From Streptomyces sp. HM190 (GTDB lineage: Bacteria; Actinomycetota; Actinomycetes; Streptomycetales; Streptomycetaceae), in contig NZ_CP047318.1 of NCBI RefSeq assembly GCF_009857135.1, forward strand, positions 2,046,001 through 2,110,000: 64,000 bases of DNA, written 5' to 3'. The position numbers and the translations under genes are program-made. Below the pieces are notes generated by a model. That model ran no database searches and was not told the origin of the DNA. It worked only from the letters and a program-made list of their open reading frames with translations. Positions 29,311-38,741 of this stretch are shown piece after piece; positions within the stretch are counted from its first letter, which is position 1, and the number at the start of each line of letters is the position of its first letter.

Positions 29311-29600
29311 CCTAAACTCAAGAACACTCCTGGAAACGCCAGCACACTTCCTGCGGCTTCTCACTATGTGGACAGGGCGAATCGGCCCTAATTCCTCGCA
29401 TCCACCCACGGAGTACCGCTCTGCATTACGTCGTGTCATAACAAGAGCGTCACAGCCTCCGTCAGACCCTCCTCCACGTTCCCATCACACGCTTAGAGTC
29501 ACGCCCAGTCACCGCGCCACCGGATTCGAAGTCATTTTCGTCCCAGCGCTCGACTCGGCCCGCTCAACCAGGAGGGGCCGTGCCACGGAAAGGACTGATC
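29311..29600 (+). promoter_or_regulatory. Upstream region of the branched-chain amino acid transporter operon
   Basis: About 290 bases without a gene and with clearly lower GC than the surroundings. It must carry the operon promoter, but no pair of hexamers with correct spacing is convincing. A GGAGGGGCC box precedes an alternative start for the substrate-binding protein at 29580. Confidence 0.4.
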
Positions 29601-30836
29601 GTGCGTCAACGCTCGCTCATCGCCATCACCGCCGCGCTGGCGGCGGGAGCTCTCACCCTCACCGCCTGCGGCTCGCGCGACGACAGCGCCGGCTCGGACT
29701 CCGAAGGAAGCGGTGGCGGCACCACTGTCGTCATCGGTGTCGACGCACCGCTGACCGGCGACCTGTCCGCCCTGGGTCTCGGTATCAAGAACTCCGTAGA
29801 CCTGGCAGCCAAGACGGCCAACAAGGAGAAGACCGTCGACGGCGTGACCTTCAAGGTCGAGGCCCTCGACGACCAGGCGCAGCCCTCCTCGGGCCAGCAG
29901 AACGCCACCAAGTTCGTCGCCAACAAGGACGTCCTCGGCGTCGTCGGCCCGCTGAACTCCTCGGTCGCCGAGTCGATGCAGAAGGTCTTCGACGACGCCA
30001 AGCTCGTCGAGGTCTCCCCGGCCAACACCAACCCGGCCCTGACCCAGGGCACGGACTGGCAGAAGACCAAGACCCGCCCGTACAAGTCGTACTTCCGCAC
30101 CGCGACCACGGACGCCATCCAGGGCCCGTTCGCCGCGCAGTACGTCTTCAACGACGCCAAGAAGAAGAAGGTCTTCGTCATCGACGACAAGAAGACCTAC
30201 GGCGCCGGCCTGGCCGCCACCTTCACCGAGGAGTTCAAGAAGCTCGGCGGCAAGATCGCCGGCACCGAGCACATCAACCCCGACACCAAGGACTTCTCCG
30301 CGATCGCCACCAAGGTGAAGAACTCCGGCGCGGACGTCGTCTACTACGGCGGCGAGTACCCGCAGGCCGGCCCGCTCAGCAAGCAGATCAAGGCCGCCGG
30401 CGCCAAGATCCCCGTGGTCGGCGGCGACGGCATCTACAGCGCCGACTTCATCAAGCTGGCCGGCGCCAGCGGCACCGGCGACCTGGCCACCTCGGTCGGC
30501 GCCCCGGTCGAGGAACTCCCCTCGGCCAAGGAGTTCGTGGCCAACTACAAGGCCGCGGGCTACAAGGAGGCCTTCGAGGCCTACGGCGGCTACTCCTACG
30601 ACTCCGCCTGGGCGATCATCGAAGCCGTGAAGAAGGTCGTCGAGGACAACGACGGCAAGCTCCCCAGCGACGCCCGCGCCAAGGTCACGGCCGCGATGCA
30701 GAACGTCTCGTTCGACGGGGTGACCGGCAAGGTCTCCTTCGACGAGTACGGTGACGCCACCAACAAGCAGCTCACCGTCTACGCCGTCGAGAACGGTGCC
30801 TGGAAGGCGGTCAAGTCCGGTACCTACACCGGCTGA
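29601..30836 (+). CDS. livK: Branched-chain amino acid ABC transporter substrate-binding lipoprotein
   Basis: A 411-residue periplasmic-type binding protein anchored as a lipoprotein: MRQRSLIAITAALAAGALTL then TAC with Cys23. The mature part has the Leu/Ile/Val-binding fold (TVVIGVDAPLTGDLSALGLG, VGPLNSSVAESMQKVFDDA, FVIDDKKTYGAGLA). GTG at 29601 is chosen because AAGGA lies seven bases upstream and it gives a compact signal; GTG at 29580 is an alternative. It is the first gene of a five-gene operon and is followed by a strong hairpin, so it is probably made in excess over the membrane parts. Confidence 0.92.
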   Translation: MRQRSLIAITAALAAGALTLTACGSRDDSAGSDSEGSGGGTTVVIGVDAPLTGDLSALGLGIKNSVDLAAKTANKEKTVDGVTFKVEALDDQAQPSSGQQNATKFVANKDVLGVVGPLNSSVAESMQKVFDDAKLVEVSPANTNPALTQGTDWQKTKTRPYKSYFRTATTDAIQGPFAAQYVFNDAKKKKVFVIDDKKTYGAGLAATFTEEFKKLGGKIAGTEHINPDTKDFSAIATKVKNSGADVVYYGGEYPQAGPLSKQIKAAGAKIPVVGGDGIYSADFIKLAGASGTGDLATSVGAPVEELPSAKEFVANYKAAGYKEAFEAYGGYSYDSAWAIIEAVKKVVEDNDGKLPSDARAKVTAAMQNVSFDGVTGKVSFDEYGDATNKQLTVYAVENGAWKAVKSGTYTG

Positions 30837-30859
30837 TCCACCACCGCACCACTCCTGAG

Positions 30860-30895
30860 CCGCGCGGGGCGCTGTTCCACTGGCGCCCCGCGCGG
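30860..30895 (+). terminator. Hairpin between livK and livH
   Basis: A perfect 13-bp stem (CCGCGCGGGGCGC at 30860-30872 with its complement at 30883-30895) and 10-base loop. In this position it likely stabilises or partly terminates the livK transcript so that the binding protein outnumbers the permease. Confidence 0.8.
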
Positions 30896-30948
30896 ACTCG
30901 CATCCAGCCCCCCCGTCGAAACATCCGAAACCTCTCGGAGGACATGCG

Positions 30949-31881
30949 GTGAACGAACTGCCGCAGCAGCTGGTCAACGGCCTGCTACTGGGATCCATGT
31001 ACGGGCTGGTCGCCATCGGCTACACAATGGTCTATGGCATCGTCCAGCTCATCAACTTCGCCCACGGCGAGATCTTCATGACCGGAGCGTTCGGCGCTCT
31101 GACGATCTACGTGTACGTCCTGCCCGACGGCACCTCCATGTGGATCGCCCTTCCGCTCATGCTCATCGGCGCCGCCCTGGTGTCCACCACCATCGCCGTG
31201 GGAGCGGAACGATTCGCCTACCGGCCCCTTCGCGGCGCCCCACGCCTCGCCCCCCTCATCACCGCCATCGGCCTCTCCCTCGCCCTGCAGCAGGCGGTGT
31301 GGGCCTGGTACCCCGAGGCCAAGTCCGCCCGGACCTTCCCCGAGATCCCCGGCGGCCCCTTCGAGATCGGCAGCGTCACCATCCAGACCGGTGACGTCTT
31401 CCTCCTGATCGCGGCCCCCATCAGCATGGCCGTCCTCGCCTACTTCGTCATGAAGACCCGCACCGGCCGCGGCATGCAGGCCACCGCGCAGGACCCGGAC
31501 ACCGCCAAACTCATGGGCATCAACACCGACCGCATCATCGTGGTCGCCTTCGCCCTCGGCGCGATCTTCGCCGCGGTCGGCGGCGTCGCCTACGGCCTGA
31601 AGTACGGCCAGATCGACTTCCGCATGGGCTTCATCCTCGGCCTGAAGGCCTTCACCGCAGCCGTCCTCGGCGGCATCGGCAACATCTACGGAGCCATGAT
31701 CGGCGGCGTGGTCCTCGGCATCGCCGAAACCCTGGCCACCGCCTACATCGCCGACATCCCCGGCATGGACAAGTTCGGCAGCCAGTCCTGGGCCGACGTC
31801 TGGGCCTTCGTACTCCTCATCCTCGTACTGCTGTTCAGGCCACAAGGTCTGCTCGGCGAGCGCGTCGCGGACAGGGCGTGA
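30949..31881 (+). CDS. livH: Branched-chain amino acid ABC transporter permease LivH
   Basis: A 310-residue inner-membrane permease with about eight helices. Typical blocks are LLLGSMYGLVAIGYTMVYGI and INFAHGEIFMTGAFGALT at the N-terminus, and GLKAFTAAVLGGIGNIYGAM, the cytoplasmic loop that contacts the ATPases. GTG at 30949 has GGAGG seven bases upstream. The stop is only five bases before the livM start. Confidence 0.93.
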   Translation: MNELPQQLVNGLLLGSMYGLVAIGYTMVYGIVQLINFAHGEIFMTGAFGALTIYVYVLPDGTSMWIALPLMLIGAALVSTTIAVGAERFAYRPLRGAPRLAPLITAIGLSLALQQAVWAWYPEAKSARTFPEIPGGPFEIGSVTIQTGDVFLLIAAPISMAVLAYFVMKTRTGRGMQATAQDPDTAKLMGINTDRIIVVAFALGAIFAAVGGVAYGLKYGQIDFRMGFILGLKAFTAAVLGGIGNIYGAMIGGVVLGIAETLATAYIADIPGMDKFGSQSWADVWAFVLLILVLLFRPQGLLGERVADRA

Positions 31882-31886
31882 CACCG

Positions 31887-33710
31887 ATGACCACACAGAC
31901 CACCGCACCCGAAACCCCCACACCCTCCTCCGGCAAGCCCACCGGCCTCATCGGCCTCCCCGAGGCCACCGGTCTCGCGCTCGCCCTCGGCGGCAGCGTC
32001 CTCACCATCCTCTCCACCTTCCTCGCCTGGACCTGGACCTCCGCCTTCCCCGGCGACCTCACCGTCTACGGCTACCCCGGCGGCCTGCAGGTCCTCGTCC
32101 TCATCGGCGGCGCCCTGGCCACCCTCCTCTGCCTGGCCCGCTACGGCGTCAAGGGCCTCGGCTGGCTCGTCCCCGCCGGCGCCGACCCCGCCATCAAGCT
32201 CGCCACCCTCGCCACCTTCGCCACCAGCTGGTACACCGTCCTCGCCATCAGCGTCGACCTCGGCGGCCTCGTCAACCTCGAACCCGGCGGCTACCTCGTC
32301 GCCCTCGCCAGCCTCGCCGCCCTCATCGGCGCCCTGGCCCTGCCCTTCGAGCGCCCCGCGCCCGACCCGCACGACCCCGACGACACCGGCTGGGAACTCT
32401 TCAAGCACCAGGCAGCCGACAAATGGGCCACCGTCAAGGCGGCCTTCGCCACCGGCACCCCCCGCCGCCTCGGCACGCTCCCCTCCTACGTCGAGATCCT
32501 GATCATCGTCGCCGTCCTCGCATTCGGCCTCACCGTCTTCACCTACGGCATCGGCACCGAGTACGACGAACTGTTCATCGGCTTCCTGATCACCGCCGGC
32601 TTCGGCTTCGCCGCCCTCAACAAGGCCGGCCTCATCGCCCAGGCCTCCCAGATCACCGCCCGACACCAGAACATCACCATCTGCGGCGCCTTCGTCGCCG
32701 CAGCGATGTTCCCCTTCACCCAGACCGACGACCAGTACGCGACCATCGGCGTCTACATCCTGATCTTCGCCACCGTCGCCCTCGGCCTCAACATCGTCGT
32801 CGGCCTCGCCGGCCTCCTCGACCTCGGCTACGTCGCCTTCCTCGGCGTCGGCGCCTACGCCGCCGCCCTGGTCTCCGGCTCCCCCAGCTCACCCTTCGAC
32901 GTGCACTTCCCCTTCTGGGCCGCCGTCCTCGTCGGCGCCCTCGCCTCCCTCGTCTTCGGCGTCCTCATCGGCGCCCCGACCCTGCGACTGCGCGGCGACT
33001 ACCTCGCCATCGTGACCCTCGGCTTCGGTGAGATCTTCCGCATCACCGCCAACAACCTCGACGGCACCTCCGGACCCGACCTCACCAACGGCTCCAACGG
33101 CATCTCCTCGATCCCGAACCTCAACATCCTCGGATTCGACTTCGGCCTCCAGCACACCATCGGCGGCTTCACCATCGGCCGCTTCGCCAACTACTTCTTC
33201 CTGATGCTGCTCATCACCGCCGTCGTCGTGCTCGTCTTCCGGCGCAGCGGTGACTCCCGCATCGGCCGCGCCTGGGTCGCCATCCGCGAGGACGAGACCG
33301 CCGCGCTCGCCATGGGCATCAACGGCTTCCGCGTCAAGCTCATCGCCTTCGCCGTCGGCGCCTCCCTCGCCGGCCTCGCCGGAACCGTCCAGGCCCACGT
33401 CACCTACACCGTGACACCCGAGCAGTACCTCTTCGCCGGTGTGATCCCCCCCAACTCCGCCTTCCTGCTCGCCGCCGTCGTCCTCGGCGGCATGGGCACC
33501 ATCAGCGGACCCCTCATCGGCGCAGCCCTGCTGTTCCTCATCCCCAACAAACTCCAGTTCCTCGGCGACTACCAGCTCCTCGCCTTCGGCCTCGCACTCA
33601 TCCTGCTGATGCGCTTCCGCCCGGAGGGACTGATCCCCAACCGGCGCCGCCAGCTCGAGTTCCACGAAGACGCGGAACCGCCCACAGTGCTCACCAAGAC
33701 GGGGGCCTGA
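31887..33710 (+). CDS. livM: Branched-chain amino acid ABC transporter permease LivM, extended
   Basis: A 607-residue permease, about twice the length of many LivM proteins. The C-terminal half is the standard domain (NIVVGLAGLLDLGYVAFLGV, LRGDYLAIVTLGFGEIFRI, LAAVVLGGMGTISGPLIGAA). The N-terminal 250 residues add several extra hydrophobic helices, a feature also seen in other actinomycete LivM proteins. ATG at 31887 is used; an in-frame GTG at 31878 overlaps the livH stop. It pairs with LivH to form the translocation pore. Confidence 0.9.
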   Translation: MTTQTTAPETPTPSSGKPTGLIGLPEATGLALALGGSVLTILSTFLAWTWTSAFPGDLTVYGYPGGLQVLVLIGGALATLLCLARYGVKGLGWLVPAGADPAIKLATLATFATSWYTVLAISVDLGGLVNLEPGGYLVALASLAALIGALALPFERPAPDPHDPDDTGWELFKHQAADKWATVKAAFATGTPRRLGTLPSYVEILIIVAVLAFGLTVFTYGIGTEYDELFIGFLITAGFGFAALNKAGLIAQASQITARHQNITICGAFVAAAMFPFTQTDDQYATIGVYILIFATVALGLNIVVGLAGLLDLGYVAFLGVGAYAAALVSGSPSSPFDVHFPFWAAVLVGALASLVFGVLIGAPTLRLRGDYLAIVTLGFGEIFRITANNLDGTSGPDLTNGSNGISSIPNLNILGFDFGLQHTIGGFTIGRFANYFFLMLLITAVVVLVFRRSGDSRIGRAWVAIREDETAALAMGINGFRVKLIAFAVGASLAGLAGTVQAHVTYTVTPEQYLFAGVIPPNSAFLLAAVVLGGMGTISGPLIGAALLFLIPNKLQFLGDYQLLAFGLALILLMRFRPEGLIPNRRRQLEFHEDAEPPTVLTKTGA

Positions 33711-33717
33711 CACCACC

Positions 33718-34607
33718 ATGACGACTGACACCATCACCCCCAGCACCACGGGCGAGACCGTCCTCGACGCACGCGGCGTCACCATGCGCTTCGGCGGCCT
33801 CACCGCCGTACGCAACGTCGACTTCACCGTCAACGCCGGCGAAATCGTCGGACTCATCGGCCCCAACGGCGCCGGCAAGACGACCTTCTTCAACTGCCTC
33901 ACCGGCCTGTACATCCCCACCGAGGGCGAAGTCCGCTACAAGGGCACCGTCCTCCCACCCAAGTCCTTCAAGGTCACCGCCGCCGGCATCGCCCGCACCT
34001 TCCAGAACATCCGCCTGTTCGCGAACATGACGGTCCTGGAGAACGTCCTCGTCGGCCGCCACACCCGCACCAAGGAAGGCTTCTGGTCAGCCGTCCTGCG
34101 CCTGCCCAGCTTCCACAAGGCCGAAGCCAAGTCCCGCGAACGCGCCATGGAACTCCTGGAATTCGTCGGCCTGGAGAACAAAGCCGACCACCTCGCCCGC
34201 AACCTCCCCTACGGCGAACAACGCAAGCTGGAAATCGCACGCGCCCTCGCCAGCGAACCCGGCCTCCTGCTCCTCGACGAGCCCACAGCCGGCATGAACC
34301 CCCAGGAGACCCGCGCCACCGAAGAACTCGTCTTCGCCATCCGCGACAAGGGCATCGCCGTACTCGTCATCGAGCACGACATGCGGTTCATCTTCAACCT
34401 CTGCGACCGCGTCGCCGTCCTCGTCCAGGGCGAAAAACTCGTCGAGGGCGACAGCGCCACCGTCCAGGGAGACGAACGCGTCGTCGCCGCCTACCTCGGC
34501 GAACCCTTCGAAGACGCGCCCGGCAAGGACGAAGTCGCCGAAGTCGAAGCCGCCGAAGCACACGCCGACGCCGCCACCGACGCCGCGCCCGGCAAGGAGA
34601 ACGACCG

Positions 34608-34611
<4 letters not shown>
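33718..34611 (+). CDS. livG: Branched-chain amino acid ABC transporter ATPase LivG
   Basis: A 297-residue ABC ATPase. Walker A GPNGAGKTTFFNCLTGL, the LivG insert RLFANMTVLENVLVG, a degenerate signature NLPYGEQRKLEIARAL and Walker B LLLLDEPTAGMNP are all present. The C-terminal 40 residues are an acidic, alanine-rich tail not needed for the fold. Start ATG at 33718, seven bases after livM. The stop overlaps the livF start by four bases (ATGA), implying coupled translation. Confidence 0.93.
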
Positions 34612-35324
<713 letters not shown>

Positions 35325-35341
35325 CCCGGCAGACCAGCACA

Positions 35342-35386
35342 CGAGGAGGCCCGCACCCCCTGCTCCAGGGGGTGCGGGCCTCCTCG
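35342..35386. terminator. Perfect bidirectional terminator
   Basis: A 21-bp perfect stem (35342-35362 with 35366-35386) closed by a 3-base loop CTC sits between the convergent livF and response-regulator genes. It can end transcription from both sides. Confidence 0.92.
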
Positions 35387-35411
35387 CACCTACGACGACG
35401 CGGGACCTCGG

Positions 35412-36068
35412 TCAGCCCTTCGCCGCCTTCTTCTCGTCGGCGTCCTGAATGACCGCCTCCGCGACCTGCTGCATCGACATCCGGCGATCCATCGACGTCT
35501 TCTGGATCCACCGGAACGCCGCCGGCTCCGTCAACCCGTACTCCGTCTGCAGGATCGACTTCGCCCGATCCACCAGCTTGCGGGTCTCCAGCCGCAGCGT
35601 GAGGTCCGCGACCTCCTTCTCCAACTCCTTCAGCTCCGTGAACCGCGACACCGCCATCTCGATCGCCGGCACGACATCACTCTTGCTGAACGGCTTCACC
35701 AGGTACGCCATCGCACCGGCGTCCCGCGCCCGCTCCACCAGGTCACGCTGCGAGAACGCGGTCAGCATCAGCACCGGGGCGATACGCTCCTCGGCGATCT
35801 TCTCAGCGGCCGAGATACCGTCCATCTTCGGCATCTTCACGTCCAGGATCACCAGGTCCGGCTGGTGCTCCCGGGCCAACTCGATGGCCTGCTCTCCGTC
35901 ACCGGCCTCGCCCACGACGGAGTAGCCCTCCTCTTCGAGCATCTCCTTGAGGTCGAGGCGGATCAGTGCCTCGTCCTCGGCGATGACGACACGGGTCGTG
36001 AGCGGAGGCACGTGCGACTTGTCGTCGTCGGGCGCGTCGAGGGGCTGGGGCGACTCGGGGGCGGTCAC
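35412..36068 (-). CDS. pdtaR: ANTAR-domain response regulator (PdtaR-like)
   Basis: A 218-residue response regulator with a receiver domain (residues about 25-140: VVIAEDEALIRLDLKEML, phospho-acceptor Asp in LVILDVKMPKMDG, switch LMLTAF, Lys in YLVKPFSKSD) joined by a coiled coil to a C-terminal ANTAR RNA-binding domain (TRKLVDRAKSILQTEYGLTE). ANTAR regulators bind paired hexaloop RNA hairpins and prevent termination. The partner histidine kinase is not adjacent. GTG at 36068 has AAGGAG five bases upstream. The order livF, this gene, tRNA, pyk appears conserved in Streptomyces. Confidence 0.92.
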   Translation of the reverse strand: MTAPESPQPLDAPDDDKSHVPPLTTRVVIAEDEALIRLDLKEMLEEEGYSVVGEAGDGEQAIELAREHQPDLVILDVKMPKMDGISAAEKIAEERIAPVLMLTAFSQRDLVERARDAGAMAYLVKPFSKSDVVPAIEMAVSRFTELKELEKEVADLTLRLETRKLVDRAKSILQTEYGLTEPAAFRWIQKTSMDRRMSMQQVAEAVIQDADEKKAAKG

Positions 36069-36168
36069 GTGGGCTCCTTGTTCAGGGCAGGGGTACTGCT
36101 GACAAGAGGGTACCTAGCTGCGGTAAGGTGGTCTGGCAGCGGGTCGAGGTAAACCTTCGATTCACCGG

Positions 36169-36243
36169 GCCCCGGTAGCCCAATTGGCAGCAGGCAATGG
36201 ATTCAAAACCCATACAGTGTCGGTTCGAGTCCGACCCGGGGCA
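36169..36243 (+). tRNA. tRNA with CAA anticodon (tRNA-Leu by anticodon), short variable arm
   Basis: The 75-base sequence folds as a cloverleaf: acceptor GCCCCGG with CCGGGGC and discriminator A, a D arm with GCC/GGC, anticodon loop TTCAAAA (anticodon CAA), T arm GTCGG-TTCGAGT-CCGAC. CAA reads UUG leucine codons. Two oddities: the variable loop is only five bases (ACAGT) whereas leucine tRNAs normally have a long variable arm, and the anticodon stem closes with an A-C mismatch. CCA is not encoded. A candidate -35/-10 (CTGACA and TAAGGT, 19 apart) lies about 40 bases upstream. Confidence 0.75.
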
Positions 36244-36274
36244 CTTTTCCTTCGATTCCAAGGTCACCGATCAG

Positions 36275-36312
36275 AAGCGGATGTCCACATTCTCGTGAAC
36301 ATCCGCTTTTTT
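36275..36312 (+). terminator. Intrinsic terminator after the tRNA
   Basis: A 10-bp stem (AAGCGGATGT with ACATCCGCTT) extended by CAC/GTG and followed by a run of T residues, a classical factor-independent terminator. It ends 38 bases before the LAGLIDADG gene start. Confidence 0.88.
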
Positions 36313-36349
36313 GCTGCACCCGTTGCGATCAGTGACACAGAGTAGCCGC

Positions 36350-37135
36350 ATGAACTTTCACGGCACAGAAGTACGACAGCGGGCGCTTACGCTTCTGAGG
36401 GGCGGGTCGAAGAACGCCGACGTTGCCCGGCAACTCAACATTCCCCTGGGCACGATCAGCTACTGGAAGCACATGGATCGCGCCAAGCGCGGCGAGTGCC
36501 CAGGCCGCTCTCAACCGCCTTGCCCACGTTGCGACGGTGAGCTGCACCCGTCGTCATACGCCTACTTACTCGGCCTCTACCTCGGCGACGGGCACATCAT
36601 CCAGAATCGATCGATGCGGACACCCAGCCTGTCGGTCACCTGCGATGAGGCGTATCCAGGGCTCATGGATGAGTGTGAGAGGGCCATGCGCTCAGTCTTT
36701 CCGGGCAACTCCGTATGCAGAGTCAGGCGCAAGGGCTGTCGAGAGGTGAAGCTCTACTCCAGGCACCTCTGGTGCCTCTTCCCCCAGCACGGCCCCGGCA
36801 GGAAGCACGAGCGTGCGATCGTGCTCGCGGCCTGGCAGCAGGACATCGTCGATGCCCATCCCTGGGAGTTCGTGCGTGGGCTTGTCCACTCCGACGGGTG
36901 TCGCATCACCAACTGGACCACCCGCGTCGTCGGTGGTGAGCGCAAGCGCTACGAGTATCCCCGGTACTTCTTCACCAACAGGTCGGACGACATCCGGCGG
37001 CTCTACACCGACACCCTCGACAAGCTGGGCCTGGAGTGGACGCAGTGCACGCGCCACGGCAACCCTTTCAACATCTCCGTCGCCCGCAAGGCCTCCGTCG
37101 CTCTGATGGACGCCCACGTCGGACCCAAGCACTGA
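36350..37135 (+). CDS. HTH plus LAGLIDADG protein, free-standing homing-endonuclease-like
   Basis: A 261-residue protein. Residues 5-40 form a helix-turn-helix (VRQRALTLLRGGSKNADVAR, then LNIPLGTISYWK). A zinc-knuckle-like pair PPCPRCDGEL follows. Two LAGLIDADG-like motifs come next: YLLGLYLGDGH at 72-82 and FVRGLVHSDGCR near 180, each with the metal-binding acidic residue. This arrangement suggests a DNA-binding protein derived from a homing endonuclease, possibly still a nuclease. It lies between a tRNA terminator and pyk, has lower GC and weaker codon bias than its neighbours, and codon 73 is the rare TTA. The start is uncertain (GTG at 36332 is possible) and no strong ribosome binding site is visible. 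Confidence 0.75.
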   Translation: MNFHGTEVRQRALTLLRGGSKNADVARQLNIPLGTISYWKHMDRAKRGECPGRSQPPCPRCDGELHPSSYAYLLGLYLGDGHIIQNRSMRTPSLSVTCDEAYPGLMDECERAMRSVFPGNSVCRVRRKGCREVKLYSRHLWCLFPQHGPGRKHERAIVLAAWQQDIVDAHPWEFVRGLVHSDGCRITNWTTRVVGGERKRYEYPRYFFTNRSDDIRRLYTDTLDKLGLEWTQCTRHGNPFNISVARKASVALMDAHVGPKH

Positions 37136-37148
37136 CCGCCCCGGGCCC

Positions 37149-38588
37149 CTACCGCTCCGACGCGTCGTCCTCGGCGATGTGGTGGACGTGGACCAGGTTC
37201 GTGGTGCCCGCGACGCCCGGTGGGGAGCCGGCGGTGATGACGACGGTGTCTCCCTTGGCGCAGCGGGCGTGGCGCAGCAGGAGTTCGTCGGCCTGGGCGG
37301 TCATCGCGTCCGTGGAGTCGACGTGTGGTCCGAGGTACGTCTCGACGCCCCAGGTGAGGCTGAGTTGGGAGCGGGTGGCGGGGTCGGGGGTGAAGGCGAG
37401 GAGGGGGATCGGGGAGCGGTAGCGGGACAGGCGGCGGGCGGTGTCGCCGGACTGGCTGAAGGCCACGAGGAAGCGGGCGCCGAGGAAGTCGCCGATCTCG
37501 GCGGCGGCGCGGGCGACGGCGCCGCCCTGGGTGCGGGGTTTGTTGTGCTCGGTGAGGGGTGGGAGGCCGTGGGCGAGCGTGTCCTCCTCGGCGGCGGCGA
37601 TGATGCGGCTCATGGTGCGGACGGTTTCGGCGGGGTGTTTGCCGATGCTGGTCTCGCCGGAGAGCATCACGGCGTCGGTGCCGTCGAGGACGGCGTTGGC
37701 GACGTCGCTGGCCTCTGCGCGGGTGGGGCGGGGGTGGTGGATCATCGAGTCGAGCATCTGGGTGGCGACGATGACTGGTTTGGCGTTGCGTCGGGCGAGG
37801 GCGATGGCGCGCTTCTGGACGAGGGGGACCTGTTCGAGGGGCATTTCGACGCCGAGGTCGCCGCGCGCGACCATGATGCCGTCGAAGGTGGCGACGATGT
37901 CGTCGAGGGCGTCGACGGCCTGGGGTTTCTCGATCTTGGCGATGACGGGGACGCGGCGGCCTTCCTCGTCCATGATGCGGTGGACGGCGTCGATGTCCCT
38001 GCCGGATCTGACGAAGGACAGGGCGATGAGGTCGAAGCCGGTGCGCAGGGCCCAGCGGAGGTCGTGCTCGTCCTTGGCGGTGAGGGTGGGGACGGAGAGG
38101 GCGGCGCCGGGGAGGTTGAGTCCCTTGTGGTCGGAGACGATGCCGCCTTCGATGACCTCGGTGTGGATGCGGGGCCCGTCGACGGCGGTGACGTGGAGGG
38201 TCACTTTGCCGTCGTCGATGAGGATGTGTTCGCCGGGGGTGACGTCGGCGGGGAGGCCGGCGTGGGTGGTGCCGCAGATCTCGTGGGTGCCCTGGGTGCC
38301 GGGTTCGGCGGTGAGGGTGAAGGTGTCGCCGCGTTCGAGGAGTACGGGGCCTTCGGTGAAGCGGCCGAGGCGGATCTTCGGGCCCTGGAGGTCGGCGAGG
38401 AGGCCGATGCTGCGGCCGGTCTCGTCGGCGGCCTTGCGGACGTGGCGGTAGCGCTCCTCGTGGTCGGCGTGGTCGCCGTGGCTGAGGTTGAGGCGGGCGA
38501 CGTCCATTCCGGCGTCGACCAGTGCCTTGATCTGGTCGTACGCGTGGGTGGCGGGCCCGAGGGTGCAGACGATCTTTGCTCGGCGCAT
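37149..38588 (-). CDS. pyk: Pyruvate kinase
   Basis: A 479-residue glycolytic enzyme converting phosphoenolpyruvate and ADP to pyruvate and ATP. Recognised motifs: MRRAKIVCTLGPATHA, MDVARLNLSHGDH, LLADLQGPKIRLG, VIAKIEKPQAVD (catalytic Lys), IMVARGDLGVE (metal and phosphate site) and GTDAVMLSGETSIG. Length and order are standard. ATG at 38588. It converges on the LAGLIDADG gene with 13 bases between stops. Streptomycetes usually have two pyruvate kinases; this genomic position suggests the one called Pyk2, an inference from context only. Confidence 0.95.
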   Translation of the reverse strand: MRRAKIVCTLGPATHAYDQIKALVDAGMDVARLNLSHGDHADHEERYRHVRKAADETGRSIGLLADLQGPKIRLGRFTEGPVLLERGDTFTLTAEPGTQGTHEICGTTHAGLPADVTPGEHILIDDGKVTLHVTAVDGPRIHTEVIEGGIVSDHKGLNLPGAALSVPTLTAKDEHDLRWALRTGFDLIALSFVRSGRDIDAVHRIMDEEGRRVPVIAKIEKPQAVDALDDIVATFDGIMVARGDLGVEMPLEQVPLVQKRAIALARRNAKPVIVATQMLDSMIHHPRPTRAEASDVANAVLDGTDAVMLSGETSIGKHPAETVRTMSRIIAAAEEDTLAHGLPPLTEHNKPRTQGGAVARAAAEIGDFLGARFLVAFSQSGDTARRLSRYRSPIPLLAFTPDPATRSQLSLTWGVETYLGPHVDSTDAMTAQADELLLRHARCAKGDTVVITAGSPPGVAGTTNLVHVHHIAEDDASER

Positions 38589-38741
38589 GGTTCGACCCTA
38601 GGGCTTACCCGCTGGTAGGCATGTGGAGGCACGTGACGACTCAACGGCTTGTGGTTGAAAGGTATTTGACAAGGCGTCATGGGGGGTTCGGCTTGTTGTC
38701 GTTATGTGGTGGGGCCGTGTGGGCGGGCGTGGCGGGGGTGT

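Noticed and set aside
36160..37150. Integrated element bounded by tRNA-derived attachment repeats
   Set aside because: No copy of the tRNA 3' end is found downstream and there is no integrase. The shared CCGGGCCCC at both ends is only nine bases and GC-rich, so expected by chance.
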